DNA of 64,000 nt from Gracilibacillus salitolerans. Lineage in GTDB: Bacteria > Bacillota > Bacilli > Bacillales > Amphibacillaceae. The translations under genes were made by a program, and so were the position numbers. The notes under the pieces were generated by a model. The model was given only the letters and a program-made list of their open reading frames with translations, made no database searches and was not told the origin of the DNA. This document shows, one piece after another, positions 37,152 through 47,055 of this stretch (position 1 is the first letter of the stretch; each line of letters starts with the position of its first letter). The DNA is taken from the NCBI RefSeq assembly GCF_009650095.1, contig NZ_CP045915.1, positions 3,658,001 to 3,722,000 of the forward strand. The letters run 5' to 3'.

Positions 37152-38762
37152 TTATTCTTCTGGATCATAAATAAAATAATCGAAATCAGCGTGTTTGTTT
37201 TGACCAGATGTGTCCTGACATTGCATACCGACGAATGCACCTGTAAAGAATCCTCCACCTTGGATATAATCGTCTGATAGCTTATATGATTCGAATTCAA
37301 CCGGTACTGTATGCCAAGTTTCTCCGTCAAAGGAATAAGAGTACGTATAGACAGATGTTTTTACGTCCACACGTAAGTAAACATATTCGACATCCTCTGG
37401 AATTTCAATTTCGTTTCCTTTAATCGGCTGGTCGAATGTAGTATTATCACAAGTCATTAATTCCAGAATACGGCATTTTTCTTCATGCCATGTGATCTGA
37501 AATGAAGTCCAATTTTCAGTATTATAGTAATTCACCAAACCAGCAGAATGTTGGAAATCTTCCGGCTGAAATGCTACTTTTGTTTCTGCTCTGAAGTTAA
37601 AGTGTTGCCAACGTCTTGCGATAAACGATTGTGTAAATAAAGAAGTAAGTGATTCTCTACCATATAAGCGTAAATGACCAGGATTATCTTTTAAAGAAAC
37701 AATATCTTCTCCTAATGGAATACGTAAACTTTGGAAATGAAGGTTTAATTCATCTGCATCAAAGTCATCTTTTGTCGGATAATCAGGATCCCATTTTACT
37801 TCTTCGATATCCGGTCCATCGATTTCTAATGAAGGCTGATTACCACCGACGACATATGGCCAATCTTCTTTCCACTCTACTCGTTGAATAGCTGTTTCAC
37901 GACCTAATGGACAAAACCCGCGAGGATCTAATAAGGGTTGTTCTTCTCTCGGTAAAATACGGCCAGTTAAATGGACAAGGAACCATTCATCGGTATGTGT
38001 TTGTACAATGGAGGCGTGTCCTGCTTTTTGCAACGGATTTCTTGGATATGGCCATGACGTAATAAGTGGATTTTTCAGATGTACTTCATATGATCCGGTA
38101 AGTTCTTTCGAACGTGCAATGGTTGCACAGTGATCGAATTTCGTACCACCCTCAGCTGTTAATAGATAATAGTAGCCATTCCATTTATATAAGTGTGGTG
38201 CCTCTGTTAATTTAATATCAGTTCCCTTAAAAATAACTTGCGGTTTACCGACAAGCTTTTGTTGTTTATGATCATATTCCTGTAAGACAATTCCGTAGAA
38301 GTTATGATGTCCAACACGGTGGTCCCACTTCATGTTTACTAAGTATTTTTTACCGTCATCATCATGGAAAAGTGATGGATCAAATCCTGAGCTGTTTAGG
38401 TAAATTGGATCTGACCATTCCCCATCAATCGTGTCACAAGTTGCTAAATAGTTATGAGAATCTTTCCAGTTACCGTTTACAACTTTGACATCCGTGTAAA
38501 TTAAGTAGAATTGACCATCTTGGTATGATAACTGTGGTGCCCAAATACCACCGGAGTTTGGGTTACCCTTCATATTTAATTGACTTAGTCTATTAAGTGG
38601 TCTGGATGCTAATCGCCAGTTTTTTAAATCCTTAGAATGGTAAATACCTACTCCAGGAAACCATTCAAAAGTTGAAACCGCGATATAATAGTCTTCCCCT
38701 ACTCTACAAATGCTTGGATCTGGATTAAAACCTGTTAATATTGGATTTTGAATTGTAGCCAT
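37152..38762 (-). CDS. xynB: Glycoside hydrolase family 43 beta-xylosidase
   Basis: 536 residues. The N-terminal five-bladed propeller (1-320) has the catalytic base in [10 protein letters not shown], the pKa-modulating Asp in [12 protein letters not shown] and the general acid Glu in [12 protein letters not shown]-terminal beta-sandwich follows. No signal peptide: it acts in the cytoplasm on xylo-oligosaccharides. A catabolite-repression-like site is upstream. No xylose transporter or xylAB is in the window. GGGGTG precedes the ATG. Confidence 0.93.
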   Translation of the reverse strand: MATIQNPILTGFNPDPSICRVGEDYYIAVSTFEWFPGVGIYHSKDLKNWRLASRPLNRLSQLNMKGNPNSGGIWAPQLSYQDGQFYLIYTDVKVVNGNWKDSHNYLATCDTIDGEWSDPIYLNSSGFDPSLFHDDDGKKYLVNMKWDHRVGHHNFYGIVLQEYDHKQQKLVGKPQVIFKGTDIKLTEAPHLYKWNGYYYLLTAEGGTKFDHCATIARSKELTGSYEVHLKNPLITSWPYPRNPLQKAGHASIVQTHTDEWFLVHLTGRILPREEQPLLDPRGFCPLGRETAIQRVEWKEDWPYVVGGNQPSLEIDGPDIEEVKWDPDYPTKDDFDADELNLHFQSLRIPLGEDIVSLKDNPGHLRLYGRESLTSLFTQSFIARRWQHFNFRAETKVAFQPEDFQHSAGLVNYYNTENWTSFQITWHEEKCRILELMTCDNTTFDQPIKGNEIEIPEDVEYVYLRVDVKTSVYTYSYSFDGETWHTVPVEFESYKLSDDYIQGGGFFTGAFVGMQCQDTSGQNKHADFDYFIYDPEE

Positions 38763-38783
38763 TGTTTCACCCCTACTTTATTT

Positions 38784-38797
38784 TGTAAACGTTTAAT
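38784..38797 (-). promoter_or_regulatory. cre-like site upstream of xynB
   Basis: TGTAAACGTTTAAT matches 12 of 14 positions of the CcpA consensus TGWAANCGNTNWCA and has a perfect TAAACGTTTA core. It lies 22 bases before the start, below an extended -10 (TGCTATACT on the minus strand near 38815), where CcpA would block transcription. Confidence 0.5.
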
Positions 38798-38935
38798 TTT
38801 TTACAATCAATAGTATAGCATAAAACGCACACAAAGTATAATGGATAAACTAAGTTTTTAGCAAATTTTCTGTACTTTTATAACTGAAGCAGAAAAAATG
38901 CGTATAACTCAAAGAATCAGTCCATTTTTAACCAT

Positions 38936-38965
38936 GAAAAAAAGCCAGGCATGACCTGACTTTTT
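38936..38965 (-). terminator. Terminator of nupC
   Basis: On the minus strand AGTCAGG-TCAT-GCCTGGCT, followed by seven T. Confidence 0.82.
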
Positions 38966-38969
38966 CTTT

Positions 38970-40160
38970 TTATAAGAATAGACCTGCCATTGTTGCAGAT
39001 AGGATAGAACCTAATGTTGCACCGATCAGTAATTTCATACCGAATTTTGAAACGGATGCACCTTTTTCACTATCAATCCCTTGTACTGTACCTGCAATGA
39101 TACCGATAGAAGAGAAGTTAGCGAAACTAGTTAGGAATACAGAAACAACCCCAACCGTTTTTTCCGATAATTGACCAATTAATGGCTCTAGTTCTAACAT
39201 GGCTACGAATTCGTTTGTAATGATCTTCGTGCCCATAATACCACCTGCTTGGATTAATTCGCCTGGAGCAATACCCATTAAGAATCCAATTGGATATAGT
39301 ACATAACCTAAAATTTCCTGTAACGTTATGCCAGCGAACACCGCTGCAATTGCCCAGTTTACTAATTCTAAAGCCGCAATAAAGGCGATTAACATGGCTG
39401 CTACGATTAAAGCAATTTTACCACCATCTAATGCACCATTCCCCATTGCTTCAAAAAAGCTCTTCGCTTCCGAAACATTTTTAACATCTACTTCATCATT
39501 TTCTTTGTCCACTTTAACTGGTGCAATAAGTGACGCAATGATCAGAGAACTGAACATATTCAATGGAATTGCCACTAACACGTATTGTGCAGGAAGCATT
39601 TGCATATAAGCCCCAATAATGGAAGCTGATACAGACCCCATTGCTGAAGCACTTACAATATAAAGACGATTATTATTCAAGTGATGAAACTGAGATTTAA
39701 TTGCAATAATTGCTTCAGATTGACCAAAGAACATACTATTTACGGCATTAAAAGATTCTACTTTCGGTAATCCGGTAATTTTCGAAATTCCCCAGCCAAT
39801 ATATTTAATGATTAATGGCAGGATCTTTAAATAAGTAAGTACGGATAATAAGGTTGAAAAGAAAATAATGATTAATAACACGTTGAAGAAGAATACAGAA
39901 CCACCTTCTTCAATAGCAACTCCACCTAATACAAAGGCAATACCTTCATTAGCAAATTCAATTAATTTATTGAAAACGTCTGCAATAAAATTAATAATTG
40001 CCTCACCAATTGGTGTCATAAACATAAACCAAGTAGTTAGAACTTGTGCTAAAAGCATGAGTCCAATTCCTACAAAATTAACATTTTTGCGATCATTTGA
40101 CATCGCATACGCAACAGCTAGTACTATAATAACTGCTATAAGTCCTAATAAAATTCCCAC
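38970..40160 (-). CDS. nupC: Concentrative nucleoside transporter
   Basis: 396 residues, about ten membrane segments. The family's GQSEAIIAIK motif and the NEFVAMLEL with FANFSSIGI motifs of the nucleoside-binding site are visible. It imports nucleosides with H+ or Na+. The start is a GTG at 40160 with AAAGGAGG upstream. No riboswitch is visible in the leader. Monocistronic. Confidence 0.92.
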   Translation of the reverse strand: MGILLGLIAVIIVLAVAYAMSNDRKNVNFVGIGLMLLAQVLTTWFMFMTPIGEAIINFIADVFNKLIEFANEGIAFVLGGVAIEEGGSVFFFNVLLIIIFFSTLLSVLTYLKILPLIIKYIGWGISKITGLPKVESFNAVNSMFFGQSEAIIAIKSQFHHLNNNRLYIVSASAMGSVSASIIGAYMQMLPAQYVLVAIPLNMFSSLIIASLIAPVKVDKENDEVDVKNVSEAKSFFEAMGNGALDGGKIALIVAAMLIAFIAALELVNWAIAAVFAGITLQEILGYVLYPIGFLMGIAPGELIQAGGIMGTKIITNEFVAMLELEPLIGQLSEKTVGVVSVFLTSFANFSSIGIIAGTVQGIDSEKGASVSKFGMKLLIGATLGSILSATMAGLFL

Positions 40161-40278
40161 AAATTTTCCTCCTTTTATAAAACACTATTATTCTTACCTT
40201 ACCCAACCACCTGTAGAATTACACCTTATTTTAGCATGAAAATGTTTTCTTGTGGGAGCGTAATTCAAAGTCTAAAAA

Positions 40279-40767
40279 TTATGAAGATTTAAAAGATTCA
40301 GCCACCTTTACTAATTCTTTTTCTGAAAGTGATTCTTCACTTGGCCGATAAATAATTTGATATGTAACCCCTTCTTTTTCCCAATGTAAAGTTTGGGAAT
40401 ATGGCTGATCTTGATAATAACCTTCTAATGAATCCATTAATGAAATGGTTTCGAAATCACTTTTATCTTGGTATAATTCTCCATTAATCAGTTGTATTGT
40501 AAAGATGTCGTTATTTTGAGTGAACATTGTAATATCAAACGCTTCATTATCAAGCTCTTCCAAATAAAAACGATCGGTGACAAGTATCTCAGCAGCGATG
40601 GGAACATAAGATGGTAATTCTGCGCTAAAGTCTAGATTTTCCATAGCCTTTTCTACTTTGTCTTTTTCATAGGAATAAAAGCCCTCAGGAATAGCGGATT
40701 GTGCATTGCATCCTATTAAGAATAAAAGTATCATAATTGTTGTTATCACGTGCTGAAAAAACTTCAT
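40279..40767 (-). CDS. Putative lipoprotein of unknown function
   Basis: 162 residues with a lipoprotein signal: hydrophobic stretch 7-18 and lipobox LIGC. The mature part has an acidic, beta-rich layout (ELPSYVPIAAEILVTDRFYL, then VTYQIIYRPSEESLSEKELVKVAESF in shortened form). The closing pattern resembles DUF4367-type domains. The ATG has GGAGG upstream. It stands alone with no informative neighbours. Confidence 0.7.
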   Translation of the reverse strand: MKFFQHVITTIMILLFLIGCNAQSAIPEGFYSYEKDKVEKAMENLDFSAELPSYVPIAAEILVTDRFYLEELDNEAFDITMFTQNNDIFTIQLINGELYQDKSDFETISLMDSLEGYYQDQPYSQTLHWEKEGVTYQIIYRPSEESLSEKELVKVAESFKSS

Positions 40768-40971
40768 ACTTGTCTACCTCCATAAATCATTTCATATACT
40801 ATTAGACGATTGGTAAGAATGATACGTTTCAAAAAAGTAAACATCTTAAAAATTGGTTAACTTTTTGCACTTATTATAGCATTTTTCGTGAATGTTAGTC
40901 ATATATACCTAAAATAGTTTGTAAATACTAAGCAGTTCGCCAATGAAAAATAAACACTAAAAATATTTCTT

Positions 40972-41008
40972 CAAAGAAAAACGCCGATACTATTTAGCAT
41001 CGGCGTTA
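40972..41008 (-). terminator. Terminator overlapping the yhbH 3' end
   Basis: On the minus strand AACGCCGAT and ATCGGCGTT pair, followed by TTTC. The first arm codes for the last residues of YhbH and the stop codon is in the loop. Confidence 0.8.
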
Positions 41009-42144
41009 CTTTTATGGAAGAAGTGTTTCATAGCATAGAAAACATCTTCTTTATTTTTCAAAACATATTGTTTAAAACGTGAATGATCGACTTCTTTGAA
41101 TGCTTGCATGAGTGTGGAATACCGGTTGTACTGATTGACTTCCCCATAACAAAACATACTTGCTTTCTCTAACAATTTATAAACCGCTTCTAATGATCTC
41201 CGGTTATCGGAAGTTAAATTATCACCATCTGAAAAATGAAATGGGTAGATATTATAACGACTGACAGGATATTTTTCATCTACCAATTCCAATGCTTTAC
41301 GGTAAGCGGAAGAACAAATCGTTCCACCACTTTCTCCTTTTGTAAAGAATGATTCTTCATCTACTACCTTTGCTTCTGTATGGTGGGCAATAAATTCTAC
41401 GTCTACTGTTTCATATTTTTTGCGTAAAAAACGAACCATCCAAAAGTAAAAACTGCGGGCCACATATTTTTCAAATTGTCCCATCGAGCCGCTTGTATCC
41501 ATCATTGCTAACACAACGGCTTTTGATTCTGGTTTTTCGATATTATCCCATGTTTTATATCGTAAATCATCTGGATAAATTGGGTCAAAGGAAGGGTTCC
41601 CCTCTAATGCATTTCTCCGATAAGATGCCAGCATCGTCCTTTTCTTATCGATGTTTCCTGTTAAACCTTTTTTACGTATATCACGAAACTCTACATCAGT
41701 AATCGTAATATTATCTTGTTCTTTCTCCATCAAATTGGGCAATTCTAGCTGTGAAAAAAATGCTTCCTCTACTTCCTCAAAATCTACTTCTGCCTCATAA
41801 TAGTCTACTCCGGGTTGATTTCCAGCTTTCTCACCTTTTTGTCCCTTTTTGGCTTGTTGTGGGTCTTGAGCAACGACATCTCCTACCTCACTGTCTCCGT
41901 TTCCTTGCCCTACATGTTTGTTTTTAGATTGACTATAGCGTATTTTATATTCGTCTAAAGAGCGAATAGGTATGCGAATAATTTCTTTTCCTCGAGACAT
42001 AATGATATTTTCTTCACTAACAATATCTGGTAGTTTCTTTTTGATTACTTCCTTTATTTTGTCTTGATGTCGTTTTTGGTCATCAAACCCTTTTCGATGG
42101 AGGGACCAATCTTCCTCTGCAATCACAAAGTTACCATCAGCCAT
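40990..42144 (-). CDS. yhbH: DUF444 protein YhbH (YeaH type)
   Basis: 384 residues. The first 120 are charged and carry a Gly/Gln/Lys-rich linker. The second half is a von Willebrand A-like domain with [16 protein letters not shown] as metal site, then HHTEAKVV and FHFSDGDN. It is the partner of PrkA and SpoVR in most genomes. In Bacillus it is needed for sporulation. A sigma-E-like promoter precedes it, and GAAGGAGGGG fits the ATG. Confidence 0.93.
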   Translation of the reverse strand: MADGNFVIAEEDWSLHRKGFDDQKRHQDKIKEVIKKKLPDIVSEENIIMSRGKEIIRIPIRSLDEYKIRYSQSKNKHVGQGNGDSEVGDVVAQDPQQAKKGQKGEKAGNQPGVDYYEAEVDFEEVEEAFFSQLELPNLMEKEQDNITITDVEFRDIRKKGLTGNIDKKRTMLASYRRNALEGNPSFDPIYPDDLRYKTWDNIEKPESKAVVLAMMDTSGSMGQFEKYVARSFYFWMVRFLRKKYETVDVEFIAHHTEAKVVDEESFFTKGESGGTICSSAYRKALELVDEKYPVSRYNIYPFHFSDGDNLTSDNRRSLEAVYKLLEKASMFCYGEVNQYNRYSTLMQAFKEVDHSRFKQYVLKNKEDVFYAMKHFFHKSNADAK

Positions 42145-42173
42145 CGAATCCCCTCCTTCGCTTGTATTATTTT

Positions 42174-42202
42174 ATTGTATGCAACGAAAGAGAGAATGAT
42201 TA
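42174..42202 (-). promoter_or_regulatory. Sigma-E-like promoter of yhbH
   Basis: On the minus strand TAATCAT (42196-42202), 14 bases, then CATACAAT (42174-42181). The -10 is a perfect match to the sigma-E CATACAMT pattern. Confidence 0.6.
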
Positions 42203-42270
42203 AGCATTTTTAACAGAAATTAAATTGATTATAGTGTAATGATTTTACCAATTGTGCATAATGAACGTAG

Positions 42271-42588
42271 CCTAGTAGATAAAAACTACGAACCAATGAA
42301 AATTCCCGTTAGTTTGGCTTTCTTCCATTCTTCTGAAGTGGCGTGTCGGAAACGCTCCGGCAGAATACTACGCTTTCCTGCGTGCCGTTCCCATAGGAGT
42401 CTCCGTATTCTGCCGCTGGTTCTAATGTTCTGATTGTTGAAAGAAGAAAATCTTCGGATATATAAGCAAGGGCCTTCTTCTCACTATTCCAAAACTAGTC
42501 AAAGCTGCGGAAAAATGCGACGGTCAATCACTCAACAAAATGCAGTATGGAAGAAAGTAAATCTAACTTCGCAGTTTATGTATTTTGT
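42271..42588 (+). repeat. Dispersed repeat family A, copy A2 (deleted form)
   Basis: It aligns with 1971-2413 from AGTAGATAAAAACT to AACTTCGCAGTTTATG. It lacks the hairpin module found in A1: GCTGCGGAAAAATGCGA runs straight into CGGTCAATCACTC. The outer pair CTTTCTTCCATTCT / TATGGAAGAAAG is kept. It fills the gap between yhbH and odhB; no gene is seen in 42203-42597. Confidence 0.75.
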
Positions 42589-42597
42589 GCTCTATCT

Positions 42598-42636
42598 TAA
42601 AAAGCACTCACCATTAAAAAATGATGAGTGCTTTTG
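42598..42636 (-). terminator. Terminator of odhAB
   Basis: On the minus strand AAAAGCACTCATCATT and AATGGTGAGTGCTTTT form a long stem with T-run. Confidence 0.85.
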
Positions 42637-42639
42637 ATC

Positions 42640-43914
42640 TTAGCCTTCTAATAATAGATCATATGGATCTTCTAATAGTTGTTTTACACGTACAAGGAAT
42701 TGTACTGCGTCTTTTCCGTCCACGATACGGTGATCGTAAGATAATGCGATATTCATCATCGGACGAACCTCAATTGAATCATCTGGCATTACAATCGGAC
42801 GTTTTTGAATCGTATGCATTCCTAAAATACCAACTTGTGGTGAGTTTAGAATTGGCGTAGATAATAGCGATCCAAAAATACCACCGTTTGTAATCGTAAA
42901 AGAACCACCTTGTAAGTCACCAATTTGCAGTTCCTTATTTTTTGCTTTGGTACCTAATTCAGCAATTTCAGATTCAATACCTGCAAAATCTAAACGATCT
43001 GCATCACGTACTACCGGAACTACTAAACCATCATCTGTTGATACAGCAATACCGATATCATAGAATTTCTTTTTAATAATTTCTTTTTCCTGAATCTCAG
43101 CATTTAAATAAGGGAAATCTTTCAACGCACTAACTACTGCTTTCGTAAAGAATGACATAAAGCCTAGTTTAATGCCATGTTTTTCTTGGAACTGATCTTT
43201 ACGTTGACTACGAAGTTTCATAACAGCTGTCATGTCTACTTCGTTAAACGTTGTAAGCATTGCTGCTGTGTGTTGTGCATCTACAAGACGATTCGCTATC
43301 GTTTGACGACGGCGAGTCATTTTTTCACGTTCTACCGGTTTATCAAACTCTTGTTGTGAATTAGAAGACTTTTCTTTGTTTTCAGCTTTAGTTTTGTTAT
43401 CTGCTTTTGCAGGTTTCACTGAATTCTCAACATCTTCAGGGCGAATGCGACCTAACGGATCTGTCGGTGTAATATCGTTCAGATCAATGCCTAATTCACG
43501 AGCGCGTTTTCTGGCTGCTGGGGATGCGACAACTTTTTGTTCTTTTCCAGCTTTTTTCGGTTCAGTCGCATCTTTACTAGCTGGTTCTTCTTTCTTCGGC
43601 TCTGCTTTTTTCTCTTCTTCTTTTGGTTGTGGTTCTTCTTTATCATTAGAGCTTTCTGCAGAACCTCCGCCAGCTTCACCATTCTCATCTATCTTTGCAA
43701 TGACTTCTCCAACTTCTACATCATCGCCTTCATTTTTTACAAATTCAGCAATTACCCCTGAATAATCAGCATTAACTTCTACATTAACTTTATCTGTTTC
43801 CAGCTCACAGATCGGATCACCTTTCTCGACGGAATCACCCTCACTAACTAACCACTCTGCTATCGTACCTTCCGTAATGGATTCTGCTAATTCTGGGACT
43901 TTAATTTCCTTCAT
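42640..43914 (-). CDS. odhB: 2-oxoglutarate dehydrogenase E2, dihydrolipoyl succinyltransferase
   Basis: 424 residues. The lipoyl domain is 1-78 with the lipoylated Lys in ELETDKVNVEV. A charged Lys/Glu/Pro linker follows to about 120, then the peripheral-subunit-binding domain (VVASPAARKRARELG), a second linker, and the catalytic domain from about 200 with the active His in SYDHRIVDGKDAV. It transfers succinyl to CoA in the TCA cycle. The start overlaps odhA by 14 bases, with AGGAGG. Confidence 0.95.
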   Translation of the reverse strand: MKEIKVPELAESITEGTIAEWLVSEGDSVEKGDPICELETDKVNVEVNADYSGVIAEFVKNEGDDVEVGEVIAKIDENGEAGGGSAESSNDKEEPQPKEEEKKAEPKKEEPASKDATEPKKAGKEQKVVASPAARKRARELGIDLNDITPTDPLGRIRPEDVENSVKPAKADNKTKAENKEKSSNSQQEFDKPVEREKMTRRRQTIANRLVDAQHTAAMLTTFNEVDMTAVMKLRSQRKDQFQEKHGIKLGFMSFFTKAVVSALKDFPYLNAEIQEKEIIKKKFYDIGIAVSTDDGLVVPVVRDADRLDFAGIESEIAELGTKAKNKELQIGDLQGGSFTITNGGIFGSLLSTPILNSPQVGILGMHTIQKRPIVMPDDSIEVRPMMNIALSYDHRIVDGKDAVQFLVRVKQLLEDPYDLLLEG

Positions 43915-46771
43915 TGGTTTCTCCTCCTTCAGACAGCTCTAATGCTCTTTGTACTATGCCTCTTTGTTCTGCTTTGTGAATGTGTGGATCACCTACGGAT
44001 GGTGACGAACGTTCCGTACGACCAGTATAGTGTAATTCTAATTTCGTTTCTTCAAGCATTCTGTAAAGTAGTTCTTTTACAAAATTCCATGCACCCATAT
44101 TTCGTGGTTCCTCTTGCACCCATACCACTTCTTCCAAATTAGGACATCCATCTATGACCTCTTGAATTTTCTTTTCTGGGAATGGATAGATTTGCTCTAA
44201 GCGAACGACATGAATATCTTTATATTTTTCTAGGTTTTCACCCATTTTGTCTTGGATATCTACCATTACTTTTCCTGTACCAATTAATAGTCGCTTAGCT
44301 TTTTTAGATGTTAAATCCAAGCCTGGCTGTGGAATTAATGTATGGAATTTACCTTTGGTAAACTCATCTATTGTTGATACCACTCGTGGACTACGCAACA
44401 AGCTCTTCGGTGTTAATACAATTAACGGACGAGCTGCTTCACTATCTACTAACGCTGCTTGACGTCTTAACAGATGGAAGAATTGTGCACTGGTTGTAAC
44501 ATTAGCGACAATCCAGTTATTTTCTGCTGCCATTGTTAAGAATCGCTCTGCTCTTGCACTGGAATGTTCCGGTCCTTGCCCTTCATATCCATGTGGTAAT
44601 AACATAACCATATTAGAGCGTTCATCCCACTTCGCACGACCAGACGAGATAAATTGATCAAAAATCACCTGTCCTGCATTGGCAAAGTCACCGAATTGTG
44701 CTTCCCAAATAACAAGCGTTTTTGGTGCTTTTACACTATAACCGTATTCAAATCCAAGCACAGCTGCTTCTGATAATGGACTGTTGTGAATATCGAATGT
44801 TGCTTTTGCTTCATCCAATCCATGCATTGGACAATACGTATCACTTGAATCCACATCATGTAACATTAAGTGACGATGTGCAAATGTTCCACGCTCTGTA
44901 TCTTGCCCTGTCAAACGAATTGGAATACCATCTTGTAAAATCGAAGCATATGCTAATGCCTCAGCCACTGCCCAGTCGGCTTTTTCTTCTTTTTCAAAAA
45001 TACTATGACGCTTTGATAATATCTTTTCGAGCTTCTTATAGGAGTGAAAACCTTCCGGTCGTTTTAATAGACCTTTATTTAGAGAAAGCAATAGTTCCTT
45101 CGGTACAGATGTTTCGATGTCACTCAATCCGTTACGCAATGCCTGTGGTACTGGCATTGCTTCCGGATTTTCATTAACACTTTCCGTCATATCATCATAA
45201 ATGCCTTGCAATTTATTAAAAACAGCTTCTTTCATTTCTTCAAAAGTATTTTCTGCTAAAATTCCTTCTTCTTGTAGTCGTTTAGCATAAACATGAGCAC
45301 AAGTAGGATGTTGATCGATTGATTTATACAGTTTTGGCTGCGTTGCACGTGGTTCATCCATTTCATTATGACCATAACGACGATAGCCAACTAAATCAAT
45401 TAATACATCCTTTTGGAATTTTTTCCGATAATCGTATGCTAATGTTGCTGCTGAAATACAAGCTTCAGGATCATCTGCATTCACATGGATAATTGGTACT
45501 TCAAAACCTTTTGCTAAGTCACTGGCATATCTAGTGGAACGTCCTTGGCGTTGGCCAGTAGTAAAACCAACTAGGTTGTTTGCGATAATATGCATTGTTC
45601 CACCTGTTCGATAACCGTCTAACGCACTTAGATTAAAGGTTTCTGCCACTACACCTTCGCCAATAAACGCAGCATCACCGTGAATCAAAATACTAAACGC
45701 TTTGTTCACATTTTGTTCCGGATTACCCTTTTGGAAACGAAAATCTTGTGCTGCTCTTGTGAAACCTTCTACAACCGGGTTAACAAACTCCAAATGTGAA
45801 GGGTTATGTGCTAAAGTAATCTTTGTTGGTGATGGTTTTTCTTCCCCGACATCGCGTTTTGCACCAAAGTGATATTTAACATCACCAGTCCATCCATAAG
45901 TAATGGCTCTGGAACCTGGTGAGGATGGTACTAATTCCTTATCTGCTGAAGGATGAAACTCAGAAAATAATTTATCAAATGGCTTACCTAAAATATTTGT
46001 TAGTACACTTAATCTACCTCGGTGAGCCATCCCCATCAAAATTTCTTCTGTTTCATCATAGAAGGAATTTTGAACGATACGGTCTAAAACAGGAACCATC
46101 ATTTCCAAACCTTCAATAGAAAAACGTTTCTGAGCTACAAATGTTTTAGCTAAGAAATTTTCAAAACCTTCTACATCAACGATCTTTCCAAGTAGTTCTT
46201 TTTTTTCATTTTCTGAGAAAGGAAAACGATACTTACCAGACTCAATATTTTCTTGAAACCACAAACGTTCTTCGTCATTGTTTACATGATCGTACTCGAA
46301 TGAAATCGTTCCTGCGTATTGAGCTAATAAATAATCAACGACATCCTGCGCGTTGTTCACGCCTTGAACAGTGGTATCCCAAACCCACTCAGCCGGAATC
46401 GCTTCCAAAACGTCTTTATTAAGACTGTAATAGCTAGGATCAACAAGTGTGGTATCATTCGTTATACCTGATCCCACCGAGTAAATCTCAGCTTTCAAAT
46501 GACCATAACGACGAATAGCCTCAACAAGCTTAATTGCTGAGGTTAATTGTTTCGCACTTATATCAGATGATAAGCCCTTACTACTTGCTACCTCTGCTTG
46601 CTGACCTTCAATTAATTCTTTTGGAGCTCCGTACTGGTCGAACATTTCTTTCAGGGATCGATCGACAGAGTCTCTGTTTTCCAAATAAAGTTCATACTGC
46701 TCTTGTACATAGCCCATATTAGGACCGTAAAATTTTTTCCAGAATCTCTCACTGGATTCCTGCTGTGTCAC
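43901..46771 (-). CDS. odhA: 2-oxoglutarate dehydrogenase E1
   Basis: 956 residues. The N-terminal FWKKFYGPNMGYVQEQYELY is the E2-binding region. The thiamine diphosphate site includes GMAHRGRLSVL and HGDAAFIGEG with NN further on, and RRYGHNEMDEP follows. It decarboxylates 2-oxoglutarate and passes succinyl to OdhB; the shared lipoamide dehydrogenase is not here. The start is a GTG at 46771 with a weak GGGGG site. It heads the odhAB operon. The 284 bases upstream to 47055 show nothing definite. Confidence 0.95.
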   Translation of the reverse strand: MTQQESSERFWKKFYGPNMGYVQEQYELYLENRDSVDRSLKEMFDQYGAPKELIEGQQAEVASSKGLSSDISAKQLTSAIKLVEAIRRYGHLKAEIYSVGSGITNDTTLVDPSYYSLNKDVLEAIPAEWVWDTTVQGVNNAQDVVDYLLAQYAGTISFEYDHVNNDEERLWFQENIESGKYRFPFSENEKKELLGKIVDVEGFENFLAKTFVAQKRFSIEGLEMMVPVLDRIVQNSFYDETEEILMGMAHRGRLSVLTNILGKPFDKLFSEFHPSADKELVPSSPGSRAITYGWTGDVKYHFGAKRDVGEEKPSPTKITLAHNPSHLEFVNPVVEGFTRAAQDFRFQKGNPEQNVNKAFSILIHGDAAFIGEGVVAETFNLSALDGYRTGGTMHIIANNLVGFTTGQRQGRSTRYASDLAKGFEVPIIHVNADDPEACISAATLAYDYRKKFQKDVLIDLVGYRRYGHNEMDEPRATQPKLYKSIDQHPTCAHVYAKRLQEEGILAENTFEEMKEAVFNKLQGIYDDMTESVNENPEAMPVPQALRNGLSDIETSVPKELLLSLNKGLLKRPEGFHSYKKLEKILSKRHSIFEKEEKADWAVAEALAYASILQDGIPIRLTGQDTERGTFAHRHLMLHDVDSSDTYCPMHGLDEAKATFDIHNSPLSEAAVLGFEYGYSVKAPKTLVIWEAQFGDFANAGQVIFDQFISSGRAKWDERSNMVMLLPHGYEGQGPEHSSARAERFLTMAAENNWIVANVTTSAQFFHLLRRQAALVDSEAARPLIVLTPKSLLRSPRVVSTIDEFTKGKFHTLIPQPGLDLTSKKAKRLLIGTGKVMVDIQDKMGENLEKYKDIHVVRLEQIYPFPEKKIQEVIDGCPNLEEVVWVQEEPRNMGAWNFVKELLYRMLEETKLELHYTGRTERSSPSVGDPHIHKAEQRGIVQRALELSEGGETNEGN

Positions 46772-47055
46772 GTCTTATACCCCCATTAGAAGTCACTTTC
46801 TCCTGCTAAACTAAACTCCCATCCAAATGTTGTAATGAGTAAAACATTACATCAATAAATATAACCTATTTTACCTAGGGAAACAACATATATGTTACGA
46901 TTTTTTGGAAAAGTTTAATTAGTATAAAAAAAGCTTAAAAAAGCTAGTTTTTATGCGTTAAAAGGCACATTGTGATCGTTGATGAGAATGCTTACATGAA
47001 AATAAAATACCTCGTCCAAATTACAGGCATTTTATCTTGTGTATTATGTTTTCAC

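Noticed and set aside
40161..40270. A purine riboswitch before nupC
   Set aside because: The conserved junction bases of the purine aptamer are not seen.
43376..43765. A 129-codon plus-strand frame with Ser/Phe-rich product
   Set aside because: It is the complement of the Lys/Glu-rich linker of odhB.
46772..47055. A terminator or regulator at the AAAAGCTT...AAGCT hairpin before odhA
   Set aside because: The stem is only five bases and sits in AT-rich sequence; I cannot tell it from chance.
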